In this document: positions 55,101 through 64,000 of the stretch, piece after piece
Layout of the letters: every line of letters starts with the position of its first letter
How positions within the stretch are numbered: position 1 is the stretch's first letter
DNA from: Sparassis latifolia
Lineage: Eukaryota > Basidiomycota > Agaricomycetes > Polyporales > Sparassidaceae
Assembly: GCA_018466975.1 (NCBI GenBank)
Contig: CM031563.1
Location: 1,798,001 to 1,862,000, forward strand
Length of the DNA: 64,000 nt
Reading direction: 5' to 3'
The notes under the pieces: model-generated
Told to the model about the DNA's origin: nothing
Seen by the model: the letters and a program-made list of their open reading frames with translations, nothing else
The model's database searches: none
Translations under genes and position numbers: made by a program

Positions 55101-58091
55101 GGTAGAAGATTGAACGATATGTTCATGACTAGTAGCTGTAAACACGGTAGATTATGAACGAATATCACCCGCAGCAAGTATAGGGGTAGAGCTCGGGATC
55201 GACTCGGAGTCTCGGAGACACACCGAGCATTGACGTCGGTGGCAACATCAAGAGGCCAATCAGCTTGTATCAAGTAGCCAAGTCAAAGTCGCGGCCAAGC
55301 GCAGCATCTCGGCGAGGAAGTATCTTGTGATCGAGTAAACAAAACTAAGTGGTGTGTTGAACTTGAACGCCTGCCTTATCTGAACATTTCCCGACACTTG
55401 GCGTGGTGTTGGACGACACATGTCCCTTCTTACCAATACTTGAGATGCGGGCATCATGATCATGAGGCTGCCTTTTGTGACGGAAAGAGTGTACCCAGCG
55501 TCTAGGTCACGCCCGGTCGCCCCATACTAGTAGCCCCACTGGATGAACACGTTGGGCCAAAGGAAAATTTAATTGTATGGAAACGTCTCTTACCAGATAG
55601 CTTGCGACCACGGCGAGGGCCTCTGCTGTATTCTTCATCGGGCAGGCACAACACGATTAGATCGTGATCCTATCCAATCTGCGCGTCCACGCGTGAGCGC
55701 TGATGCCGAACTAGTACGAAGGATCTCGTTGCTGCCGCTTCCAAGCATGAAACTGCAGAATTGCAAATATGTAGGTAGTAGCGACTTTGTGCTGCAAGTG
55801 GCACTGCTGGCACAGCACGAATCCCCGAGGTAGATAGACGCGTTCAAGTTCCCCATGATCCCTCTGAACTTAAGCACAGACCGGCGTGTAAATTTGTCCT
55901 GTAACCAAAATCTTAAAGTTACGAAGAATCTTCGCTGCGTAGGGGCAACCTAAACTCCGGCTTGTGGGAACGGGGTCAAGAGCCTACAAGCATGGTCCAC
56001 CAGAATTCACGGCCCTATAGCGCACGAGCCTCTCGCTCACCCGAAAATTGTAATTGTGAGTGTACGAGTTAGTCGCCCAACACTTCCACCACACGATGAG
56101 TAGAGCTCGAAACAGCCAGGCAGTCTTCATCCAAAGTCCGATGTGTCAACTGAGGAGTGGACGAAGACACGGAACGGCGTATCTCTTCTTTGACCACCTG
56201 GTCTTTCACTCTTCCCAGCTCATGGCAGCCTGAAGCTGGATCTCTCCCCATCATGCAGCTTGATCAACCTGGTCCAAGAAGTCTCCTACTCTGCGACCAT
56301 ACCGCGTATCTATTGTATTTTGAAGACTCTGTCGCGGACGGCGGCGGCGGACCAACGTGAGCATCCAACGCGTGTTCTCAAAAACTCAGACCGCTCACCT
56401 CATTTGCCCACAGCAGACTAGCATGCGAGCGTCCCGGCAGCTCAGTCGTATGATACTTCCTACGCCACAACAACAGACAGACCATTGTTGTAGTCTAAGG
56501 CGCGGCGCGTAGGCCACTACACCCGTACAATCACGACAAACAGTCAGCGCCGCGTGTCAGCGCTCCATGGCATAGCGTTCTCGAAGGCCCGAGCACCACC
56601 CGCAGGATGCCTCCTACACTGCAACAACAAAGAGATTGTTGTTGTAGTGTAGGGTGCAGCCCGCGTTGGCCACTCTACCTGACCGTTTCCGCCACATGCC
56701 AGTGCCTCGTTCCGTGGCGATAGCTACCAGTCTTCCTTCAGCTTGCAGCAGATATTGGTAGAGGTACGCTGAGAGGTTGTCGTGGAGAGCAGAGAGAGTC
56801 GATGAATTGAAATTCTCGAGATGCCGGTGGGCATTTATATCGTCCTGGGAGCGCCACGGAGTACAAAGGACAGGATCGTAGATCCAGAACAAAACTGAAA
56901 TATTATAACGATCTAATCGAGATGGTGCTCTTCTGCGAACATGGCACGCTCCGCAGATAGGTATGTGGTCTGCGCATCCAACCATCAACCAAACGCGCTA
57001 CCGCTATTCAAGGTGGCCTGTCGCGCTCCCAACACACGTCCTCTCATTCACCCGTGACCGCCTCGGGCCTGGGTAGCGCACGTTTACGCTCACCCTCCCA
57101 ACACGTCGCGTCTGATGCACTACAACTCCCTCATTCCTTGAAATTTCACCAAACACAGGCTTCCAAACTGATACCAGTGTCACCTCTCGCAGCTCGCACC
57201 AATCGCACACATCAACAGAAACGACCGCACCGTCCGCGCGTGTATAATTAGACGGTCAGCGGTAACGCCGGAAAAGCAGTATGTGCAACAGCCAGACAGA
57301 ACATGCGAAAAACACAGTAAACGAGGGCAATATTTGGATAGTATGCAAAGCAAGGGGAGAGAGGGGCTGCGGACGCGCGTCGGTCACGGACCGCCGCGCG
57401 CACATGCGCAAAAATCTAAGTTACGAAAACAAGCGAGCCATGCGGATGCGTGTGTATGCATGTGCGGAATCAAAATCGGGTTGAAAGGGGCGGACGGGAG
57501 AGAGAGAGAGGGGAAGCGTGACCCGGCAGCGCACGGCGCTGCGAGGCGGATCTAAGAGTCGGGCTGAAATGAAAGCGATAATGGTCCGCACCGCGAGCAC
57601 CACACGCCCGCCTCGTCCGCAAACACCAGAGCGACACCTGCGTCCCTCTCTCCCCTCTCAGTGCCACGACCTCCAGAGTCGGGCACGCGTTCCGACGCCC
57701 ACAAATGCGACTTCCGGTCCGCGCCGGCGCGGAGGCGCCCGGACGCTCAGTAGCGAGAGCCGAGGACGGGCACAAGTACATGTCGCGCATGTGTGAAGGG
57801 GATGAATCGGGGGAAGGAGGCCAACAGGGGAACAAGAGGACGGGGAACACAGCGCACACGGACGGGCTGGAGGGACGGGGGCGAAGACGGGTATGTGTCG
57901 GACGGACTGTGTACGAGACGTCCGCAGGCACGTCAACTACACCGCCACACGGTGCGAACCACGACCTGCACAAGCACACCTGCAGCTGCGCGGCCGACAC
58001 CGCGTGTGGATTCTGTGGGCAATAAACGGGCGATGCCGGGGACACTCGAACGACTGGGCCGTAAACCGGGGTGGGGGAGACCCGCCCGAGC
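55101..58091. other. 3-kb region without a supported gene
   Basis: Promoter of the oxygenase, then overlapping short frames without family resemblance. Two related hairpin units occur at 56.45-56.52 and 56.61-56.69 kb. From about 57.3 kb the sequence is the G/C-rich 3' flank of the Pbs2 gene. Confidence 0.45.
56452..56690 (+). repeat. Two copies of a hairpin-forming unit
   Basis: Unit 1 (about 56454): CCTACGCCACAACAACA...TTGTTGTAGTCTAAGG, followed by GTAGGCCACTAC. Unit 2 (about 56612): CCTACACTGCAACAACAA agaga TTGTTGTTGTAGTGTAGG, followed by GTTGGCCACTC. Unit 2 is a near-perfect 18-bp stem with a 5-base loop. About 155 bp separate the units. Their origin is unknown; they could be MITE-like ends or a small structured repeat. 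Confidence 0.7.
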
Positions 58092-60113
58092 TCACGCGCC
58101 CCGCGCTTGTTGATGCTGCTGACGCACGGCGTTGCGATGTGCGATCGCAGACTCGACCCAGCGAGGCATGTCCACGTTGCGCTGGCGGTCCTGCACCAGG
58201 AATGGGTGGTTCTGGAACGAGCGCTTCAGCACAAGCGCTCAAACAGAATGAAGACGGAGCACAGGCTGGATGATGAATGCGGGTGGAGATGATGAAGACG
58301 TATCCGGAACGGAAAACGACGGAAGGACATAAATTGATGGGGACACACTCACCAGCAGCTCCGCATACGTAGCGCGCATGTTCGGGACTTTGTGGAGACA
58401 CCGCGCCACAAAGTCTTTGCTCATCGCGGAGAAATGCTCTGGCAGCTCGGGCGGGTCGCCATGCACGATGGCGGACAGTTGGGCAAAAACGTTCGCGTAC
58501 GTCTCTGGCGGGTATGGATAACGGCCCAGCGACATCTCTATCATGGAGAGCCCGAGGGACCATACATCGGAGGAGACGCTGTACGTGCCGAGGTTATTTT
58601 GGGACTCGCCTTGTATGCGCTCCGGCTACGGAGGGAAGAGGAACAGAATGAGGTTCGATGTTGAAAGTAACGGAAGTGACAGAAAAGACACACCGCCATG
58701 TAACTCTGACACCCGATGTTGGTTTTCGCGAGTGATTTCTCAAGCTGACCTGACACGCCGAAATCGCAGAGCTTGACTTCCCCCCTGCGATTTAGCAGCA
58801 CGTTTGTGGGTTTTACGTCTGCATAATCATAGCTGTCAGCATACAGGTGCACGAGACGGGATGCGGAGGAGACGCACCCCGATGAATGATCTGCAAATCG
58901 TCCTTGAGGAATTTGAGTCCACGGACCATCGCGCCCGCGATACGCGCAAGCACCACTTCTGGAACCCCTTGACCCTGGAGCTTATCGAGCGAGCCCGCAT
59001 CCATATACTCCATGCAGTAGTAAACGCAGCTGTCAGAATAAATGAGTGACGAGCATAAAGCGTTCATGCATAGGGGCACGCACGACTCTATGAAGAACGC
59101 GCCATAGAACTCGACGATCTCGGGAGCGACGGCGCGGTGAAGAATGTCGAGTTCCATAATGATCGCGTTTAGCTTCGCCTGGTCGAGCTCGAGGCGGATC
59201 TCCTGCGACGGGGCGATATGAGATAAGAGAAGGCCATGCGGAAAAACAGACGCACCTTCATCGCCATCGCAACGTTGGTGGGCTTGTGGAGTACCTTCTT
59301 GACGGTTCCATACGCACCCTTCCCGAGCTCTTCGTCGAGCTGCAACTGGTCGATGCTAATCGCGAACGATGCGCCGTTGGAAAAATTGACACCGGAAGCA
59401 TGAAGAACGGCTTTGCCATTGAAATTGAGTGCACCGGACGGATCACTGCGAATCAGCGAGTGAAAGGAAGGAGGGGTGTGAGGTTTTGAGAGAGACAGGG
59501 AACGCCGAACAAAAGCCGATCACGTACACAATTTTGGCAAAGTTCGCAAAAGGGGTTCCGATGTTGCTCGGGGGAAGGCGGCGTGGCTCGTCGTCGATGA
59601 TGGGACGGCCGGGACCAAGCCCGGCGCCGCTGGGACCGCCGCCTGGGATGGGAGGAAGGTGCAGACCACCGGGGACGTCGTGAGGACTGAGCTTAGGCAT
59701 ATTCATCTTCATCCGACGGGCAGCCAGACCGCCCAAAGGGGGCGCAACGGGGCGGGAAAGCCCGGAGGACAATGCCGGAGCACGCAACACAGACGGCGCA
59801 GCTTTGTCGGCGCCGAGGAGCGCGGCGGTCGCAGCGTCGCCGGATCGGACTGCGGAGGACTGGGCGCCGCGGTTGGCGAGCTGGGGACTGGGATCAGCGA
59901 GGACAGGCGGACGCCAGGATCTCAAAGGAGACTAACCGCAGCCATCTTCGCCTGGAGAGAAGGCGGGATCGGAGTCGCGCCCGGGGGGCGGCGGATGTTG
60001 AGGAGGCCGGCGACGGAGCGGGACGACTGGGCGGGGGCATTGCGTTGCACGGCGACTGGGAGCGGCGGCAGGCGGGAGACTGGGGCGGGGTCTTGCGCGG
60101 CGGGGTCGTCCAT
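58092..60113 (-). CDS. PBS2: Pbs2-like MAP kinase kinase (HOG pathway), 502 aa
   Basis: Dual-specificity kinase and scaffold of the high-osmolarity stress pathway, acting on a Hog1-type MAPK. Eight exons in phase: 60113..59937, 59880..59528, 59445..59256, 59202..59084, 59029..58878, 58818..58694, 58625..58353, 58211..58092. The N-terminal region is Pro-rich ([20 protein letters not shown]), with [17 protein letters not shown] basic stretch and [20 protein letters not shown] just before the kinase domain. Then [86 protein letters not shown] with the activating S/T pair, [30 protein letters not shown], and [33 protein letters not shown] is diagnostic for Pbs2. Shorter in the N-terminus than yeast Pbs2, as usual in basidiomycetes. 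Confidence 0.95.
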
Positions 60114-60513
60114 GGCAGAGAACGGCTCGCTCAGGGAGGGAGAGAAGAGCGCACCGCTCCTCGGTCGACCAGCCACAGCATTATAAACCACTATTTCCTC
60201 TTTTCTATCCCTTTCCGCGTGACGTCACCGCCTTGCCGTATCCAATCACCGCTCCAAATTCTACTAGCCCGTTACGGTCGGAGCTTCAAAGCCTCTTACA
60301 CTGCTCTGCTCCACTCCTCGCCGTCCGCGTGTCCTTCTTGGTTGCCTTCTGCCCATCCTGGTCTCCCAATTAGTCTACGGTAACCCATAGCCTGTTTTCT
60401 CTCCCCGCCTCTGCTCACCGCTCGCAGCCGTCCCCGTCCTCCTCATCGTCCTCCGCGTCGTATACGTTCAGGCGAACTCCCTCAGACGCAGCACAAGCCA
60501 TAAGAAACAACAT
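60114..60513. promoter_or_regulatory. Shared divergent promoter, Pbs2 / BAG protein
   Basis: 400 bp between two start codons on opposite strands. Contains GTGACGTCACCGCC (near 60220), a palindromic TGACGTCA that is the CRE/ATF site bound by stress bZIP factors. Pyrimidine-rich on the plus strand. Confidence 0.5.
60220..60228. promoter_or_regulatory. TGACGTCA palindrome (CRE/ATF-type site)
   Basis: Perfect 8-bp TGACGTCA in the divergent promoter between the stress MAPKK gene and the co-chaperone gene. ATF/CREB-type bZIP factors act downstream of Hog1-type kinases in fungi, so the site is in a fitting place. A site this short can occur by chance. Confidence 0.45.
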
Positions 60514-62010
60514 ATGAGCTATGCCGTCAAATGGGGGAGGGAGAGGTCCGTCCGCTCTACTCAGTACTCCTTCGACGTCTACTCACGTACTTTTCTATTC
60601 TCTCCGTCGCGCAACACGCGTTTCTCGCCACTCTGCACCGCCTCGCAGACTGCACTTCTCCCTTCCCCCGCCCGACACCAAACTCTCAGCGATCCGCGCA
60701 GAGCTCGCAGAGTACACCCAGCTACCTCCCGACTCCTTCAAGCTCATACATGCCGGAGCAGTCATGAAGGACGACAATGCACCCAGTACGTGTGTGTCTC
60801 GACTTCTCTCTTCTCCTTGGTCCACTCTTCGCGACCCTACGCGTCATTCTTCTCTCTGCACTCAGTCATCCCGTGTGCACACATGTTGCACCGCCTCCAT
60901 CGATTTTCGCGATCCGCCAGCACTCGTACACGAGGCGATGGCGTCACTGCCGTTCGTCCGAGTCCGCTCCGAGTGCCCTGCCAGCTTTTTTCCCGCGTCG
61001 AATATCTATGACGCGTCGCATGCCAATGGATGAGCGTGAGCGCCAATGTTACGAGCTAGTTTTCCGTCGTCATCTCTAATCTCTCGCCCGGCGTCATTCT
61101 TTCGCGTACTATCCCCACCTCGCCCGAACATAAGCTCGAAATCGACCATGTGTGCCCACGTTCTGCTCACGAACATCGGCCTCGCCCTGTCTCTCCCATT
61201 CTGCGTTTGTTATGGTTCAGATGGCGTCACATCGGTTCCGTTGATCTCGATTTCTCCGTCGCCCCACTCCGTGATCCGCCTTTGTTTCGCACTCGGTATA
61301 TGGTCAGGGCACTGAGCATCATCGAGACCCGCGCGCCGGACTGTGCACCTGCCGCAGCTAACCACTCAGCCCGATAGCTCGCGAAAAGGCTGCGCCGAGG
61401 ATCGACGCCCTTGCCATCTTTCCACCGGGCGAGTCGTGCGACGATAATCCTCAGCGCAGCCTTTCCGCCTCAGTCTATCGTCTCGCACTCTAAATCGGTC
61501 ATACCATCCTACCCCTCGTGTCCGCGCCCACCCTAATCCCACACAACATCGCACGTCCGTGCTGACTCCGTCCATTTCCCAGTCTCCACATACGGCATCA
61601 AGCGCAACTCGACCATTGCCCTCGTCGGCGGCGACACCACCGCACCCGGTCCCTGGAGCGACGCGAAGGCCGGGCTCAGCGCGCGCACCGAGGCGAGCAC
61701 GATCTCGCAGATCCGCGGGGAGCTCGAGGCCGTGCGGCGCACGCTCGTCCCAGACGTCGACGGCTTCCTCACCGCGCTCGTCCCCGCCCCCGCCGCCGAC
61801 CCGCCTCCACATCCGCCGGCGCAGGGGAAGACGCCGCTCGCGCAGGAGCACACGCGGCTCGGGGAGCTGCTGCTGCAGGCGCTCCTCCGGCTGGACGCGA
61901 TCACGGCCGAGGGCGAGTGGGAGGACGCGCGCCGGGAGCGCAAGGGCGCGGTGAGGGAGGTGCAGGCGCTGTTAGACCGCCTCGATGGGGGCTGGCGCGC
62001 GTCTCGTTGA
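60514..62010 (+). CDS. Ubiquitin-like/BAG-domain co-chaperone, 198 aa
   Basis: BAG1-type nucleotide exchange factor for Hsp70. Three exons: 60514..60545, 60649..60785, 61583..62010 (597 nt, in frame). Exon 1 MSYAVKWGRER and exon 2 LHFSLPPPDTKLSAIRAELA, YTQLPPDSFKLIHAGAVMKD make the ubiquitin-like fold, finished in exon 3 by STYGIKRNSTIALVGG. The BAG helices follow: ISQIRGELEAVRRTLVPDVD and EHTRLGELLLQALLRLDAIT, then ARRERKGAVREVQALLDRLD. The D and the RR/QxLLDRLD positions contacting Hsp70 are present. A hydrophobic anchor is not seen, so the protein is soluble. The second intron (60786-61582) is 797 bp, more than ten times the local norm. Confidence 0.9.
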
Positions 62011-62190
62011 CGGGAGGGGCGGAGGGGCGCGTTTGGATACCCCGGGCCCACTGGTACTTACATGTCTTCTGTCTGGAGAATGCGGCGTGTAGATATAGAG
62101 TACGGATACGCGTTTGGGATAATTCGGTTATAGGTTCACTGCCAGGTGGGAGTGTCGACGGTCGTTGCGTGCGATCAGCTGTGCTTTGGT

Positions 62191-62228
62191 CTCTGGTCAA
62201 TCGCCGTGAGACCAGTTTCATTGTGCTC
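62191..62228 (+). repeat. 38-bp direct repeat, copy 1
   Basis: Begins CTCTGGTCAATCGCCGTGAG and ends CATTGTGCTC; identical to 62418-62455. The pair brackets about 190 bp. In the paralogous segment the corresponding positions are diverged, so the copies were homogenised or duplicated after the segmental duplication. Confidence 0.85.
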
Positions 62229-62417
62229 TTATCTCCACGGGCATTCGGAGTGGCGCAGATGAGGAAGCATAAAAGAGCCTATAGCCGCTCAGTTGCACTA
62301 ATCCTCTCTCTCATTCCTTGTGATGGCTAGTATTGCCGTACGGTCGCGGCTGCATGCTACATTACACCAACAGTCCACGAGCCTGTTGGAGTAGCGTAGC
62401 AGGCATCTCCAGAGCTA

Positions 62418-62455
62418 CTCTGGTCAATCGCCGTGAGACCAGTTTCATTGTGCTC
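62418..62455 (+). repeat. 38-bp direct repeat, copy 2
   Basis: Identical to 62191-62228. Confidence 0.85.
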
Positions 62456-62862
62456 CTCCTGACGATGTGGCGTCCAAGTCGAAAGTGATCCAATTCTGGG
62501 TTAACAGCATTTTATGACCCTATGCAGATGAAAAACAAAAAAGTCGCTCCGTGAAATCACGAATCTGGTACGGAAGCATCCTCGGCGAACGCCCTTCAAT
62601 TCAGATCAGCGAACGGAAACATACTGTCGAGCCGTTGTATGAACGATACTCAGAAACTTTCGCAGGAGGCCCGGAAGTACGCGCTGCTGTACAAACTTGT
62701 GATTTGGTGGACGAAGAGAATGTACGGTACGGTCCTTAAGCCTTAATGCTACTGATGGTATCCCAAGCTGTTCCTTCGTATCCATTCTATCTACAACCAT
62801 TGACGTCAGCACGTTGTCAATATCCTGTGAACGGAGGAGACCCTACAGCACGAAATAATTTG

Positions 62863-64000
62863 TCAGGAGGAAGTCTCCTCGGTCACATCCTCTTCCGACT
62901 TCCCGATTAATTTCTTCGCCTTTTGACCTTTCTCCTCCAGTACCTTCAATACAGCCTCATATGTCTCGTGCGTTAGCTTCTGCGCATCGTCACTTCGCTC
63001 CCGCGACAGCTGTATGAACGTCTTGACTTCAGGAGTCTTCTCCAGGGCCTGCGGCTCGTTATCAGTCCCGCCCCGTTGCAAAGCACATCTCGAAGAGGGA
63101 AACATACGTCTTCTCCACCCGGTACGGTCTTGATCCACTGCTGCAGCGCATCCCATCCTTTCTCGATTGAGCCCCTTCCGTCGTTCTCCGCCTGGCTAGC
63201 TTTCTTCGAGACAAAATTCCTCAGCTCGCGCATCTTCTCCTCATTGCCACTGACACCGGCTTCCGCCGCCTCCCGCACACGCGCTAGCACTTCTTGCGCG
63301 ACGGTACTGCTCCCAGAGCCTGCTGCAATGAACTTGCTCGCATTTTCGTTAAGCAGGTGCTTGATCTCGGGTAGCTTGTCAAGGTAAGGCTCAGCCTGCT
63401 GTACTGCCTTATTCCACGCGTCCTGGGAAGACGTCTCGGCGAGTTTCCCGACGGCCTCTGTCTTAGCTTGGATCAATTCTTTTGCCTGGTTGAGGCGCTC
63501 CGGGCTAAAGCCCTTCGAGAATATGTCTTTCACCTGACGCATTCTCACAGGTAAGCTCGCTGTCACGTTTACTATGATATATAGCGCGTACCTGACACGT
63601 TGTATCGTCAAAGATCTTCTTCGCTTCAGGTCCCATCTTCTCCGCCATGTTCTTGAGTTCATTATATCCTCCGCCGAGTGTCTCGGACACCTGCGGAAAC
63701 TTATCTCCGAGATTCTGCATCACGTCTTGGCCAACCTTCTTCCCCACCCCCTGGAGTTCGCCCATGCGTCGCTTGACAACCTCCAGTACCTTCATTCCGG
63801 TCTCGACATCAGAGCCCTCTTTTCTCTGTTTCAAGATACCTTTGACCTCATCATATGCGTGTCCCAGGATCTTGTCCACTTCACCGCGATGGGTGTCATG
63901 CAGCTCGTCGAGGGAGTCGAATGTCGCGTCGACGTATGAAGACGCACCTGGGATGAACCCTGCGTATAACTTCACTGTGCTCCTCAGGAACGTGAGGACA
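62863..64000 (-). CDS. Mitochondrial-type fungal hypothetical protein, copy B (5' end off the window)
   Basis: Exons >64000..63592, 63533..63108, 63048..62863 join in frame. Almost entirely charged helix: FDSLDELHDTHRGEVDKILG, YDEVKGILKQRKEGSDVETG, MKVLEVVKRRMGELQGVGKK, GGGYNELKNMAEKMGPEAKK, then after the intron VKDIFSKGFSPERLNQAKEL, EPYLDKLPEIKHLLNENASK, and the last exon ALEKTPEVKTFIQLSRERSD, EAVLKVLEEKGQKAKKLIGK, EEDVTEETSS. No lesion was seen, so this is the working copy by which the damage in copy A is judged. By analogy with copy A the missing 5' end should carry a basic presequence and a Gly-rich membrane helix. The family is common in basidiomycetes but I know no function. Confidence 0.82.

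Larger units (their letters stand above)
62011..62862. repeat. Segmental-duplication flank (copy B) with 38-bp direct repeats
   Basis: From about 62220 to 62780 this is the inverted counterpart of 52310-52935. It lacks the hAT MITE and so shows its empty site. A 38-bp sequence beginning CTCTGGTCAATCGCCGTGAG is present twice without a mismatch at 62191-62228 and 62418-62455. Confidence 0.75.

Noticed and set aside
56925..57015. tRNA-like D-arm pattern (GGTAGCGCGTTTGGTT on the minus strand)
   Set aside because: No matching T-arm or acceptor stem at tRNA distances.
59659..60383. Overlapping plus-strand frames of 175-203 codons
   Set aside because: Antisense of Pbs2 N-terminal exons; Gly/Arg-rich with no motif.

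Overview
The window is nuclear DNA of a filamentous fungus, almost certainly an Agaricomycete basidiomycete of the wood-decay type. Protein genes are cut into many small exons by 50-70 bp GT-AG introns, and the recognisable families fit: a multi-exon P450, a polyporopepsin-like aspartic protease, a carotenoid-cleavage-type dioxygenase, small secreted proteins, a Ksp1/Ran1-type kinase, Pbs2 and Utp6. No gene for genus or species identification is present, so a finer placement is not claimed.

Layout. 1-2.2 kb: 5' part of a P450 gene (minus). 2.9-3.4 kb: broken copy of a small secreted protein whose intact paralogue is at 13.0-13.5 kb. 5.4-6.3 kb: unrecognised basidiomycete-type gene. 7.3-8.3 kb: prenylcysteine lyase pseudogene. 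8.5-11.8 kb: transposase-like gene. 15.0-16.9 kb: aspartic protease pseudogene carrying two insertions, one of which holds a nested TA-flanked MITE; its better copy lies inverted at 36.9-38.6 kb. 19.9-34.7 kb is the conserved housekeeping block: a DUF1752/DUF3295-like regulator, a 7-TM protein, ribosomal protein L12, a Pho80-like cyclin, a large Ksp1/Ran1-like kinase and the rRNA-processing factor Utp6. 40.7-42.2 kb: FAD monooxygenase pseudogene. 42.6-52.9 kb: a decayed paralogue of the protein at 62.9-64 kb, split inside its last intron by about 8 kb of foreign sequence; that insert carries an intact 1087-codon gene with a possible E-x-K nuclease-like core. 53.3-55.1 kb: carotenoid oxygenase. 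58.1-62.0 kb: Pbs2 MAP kinase kinase and a divergent ubiquitin-like/BAG co-chaperone gene. 62.2-64 kb: second copy of the segmental duplication.

The window therefore alternates between a conserved core, where several genes act in nutrient and stress signalling, translation and ribosome assembly (19.9-34.7 and 58-62 kb), and accessory DNA built by inverted segmental duplication, gene decay and small DNA-transposon insertions. The most informative features are paired copies that show each other's damage: one supplies the empty site for a hAT-type MITE, another shows the protease reading frame is one base short, another shows a gene split by 8 kb. I also found three introns that only keep frame with a GC donor, and an 8-nt microexon in the P450. 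Exon boundaries were worked out by eye from frame continuity and splice sites; no alignment or transcript data were available.
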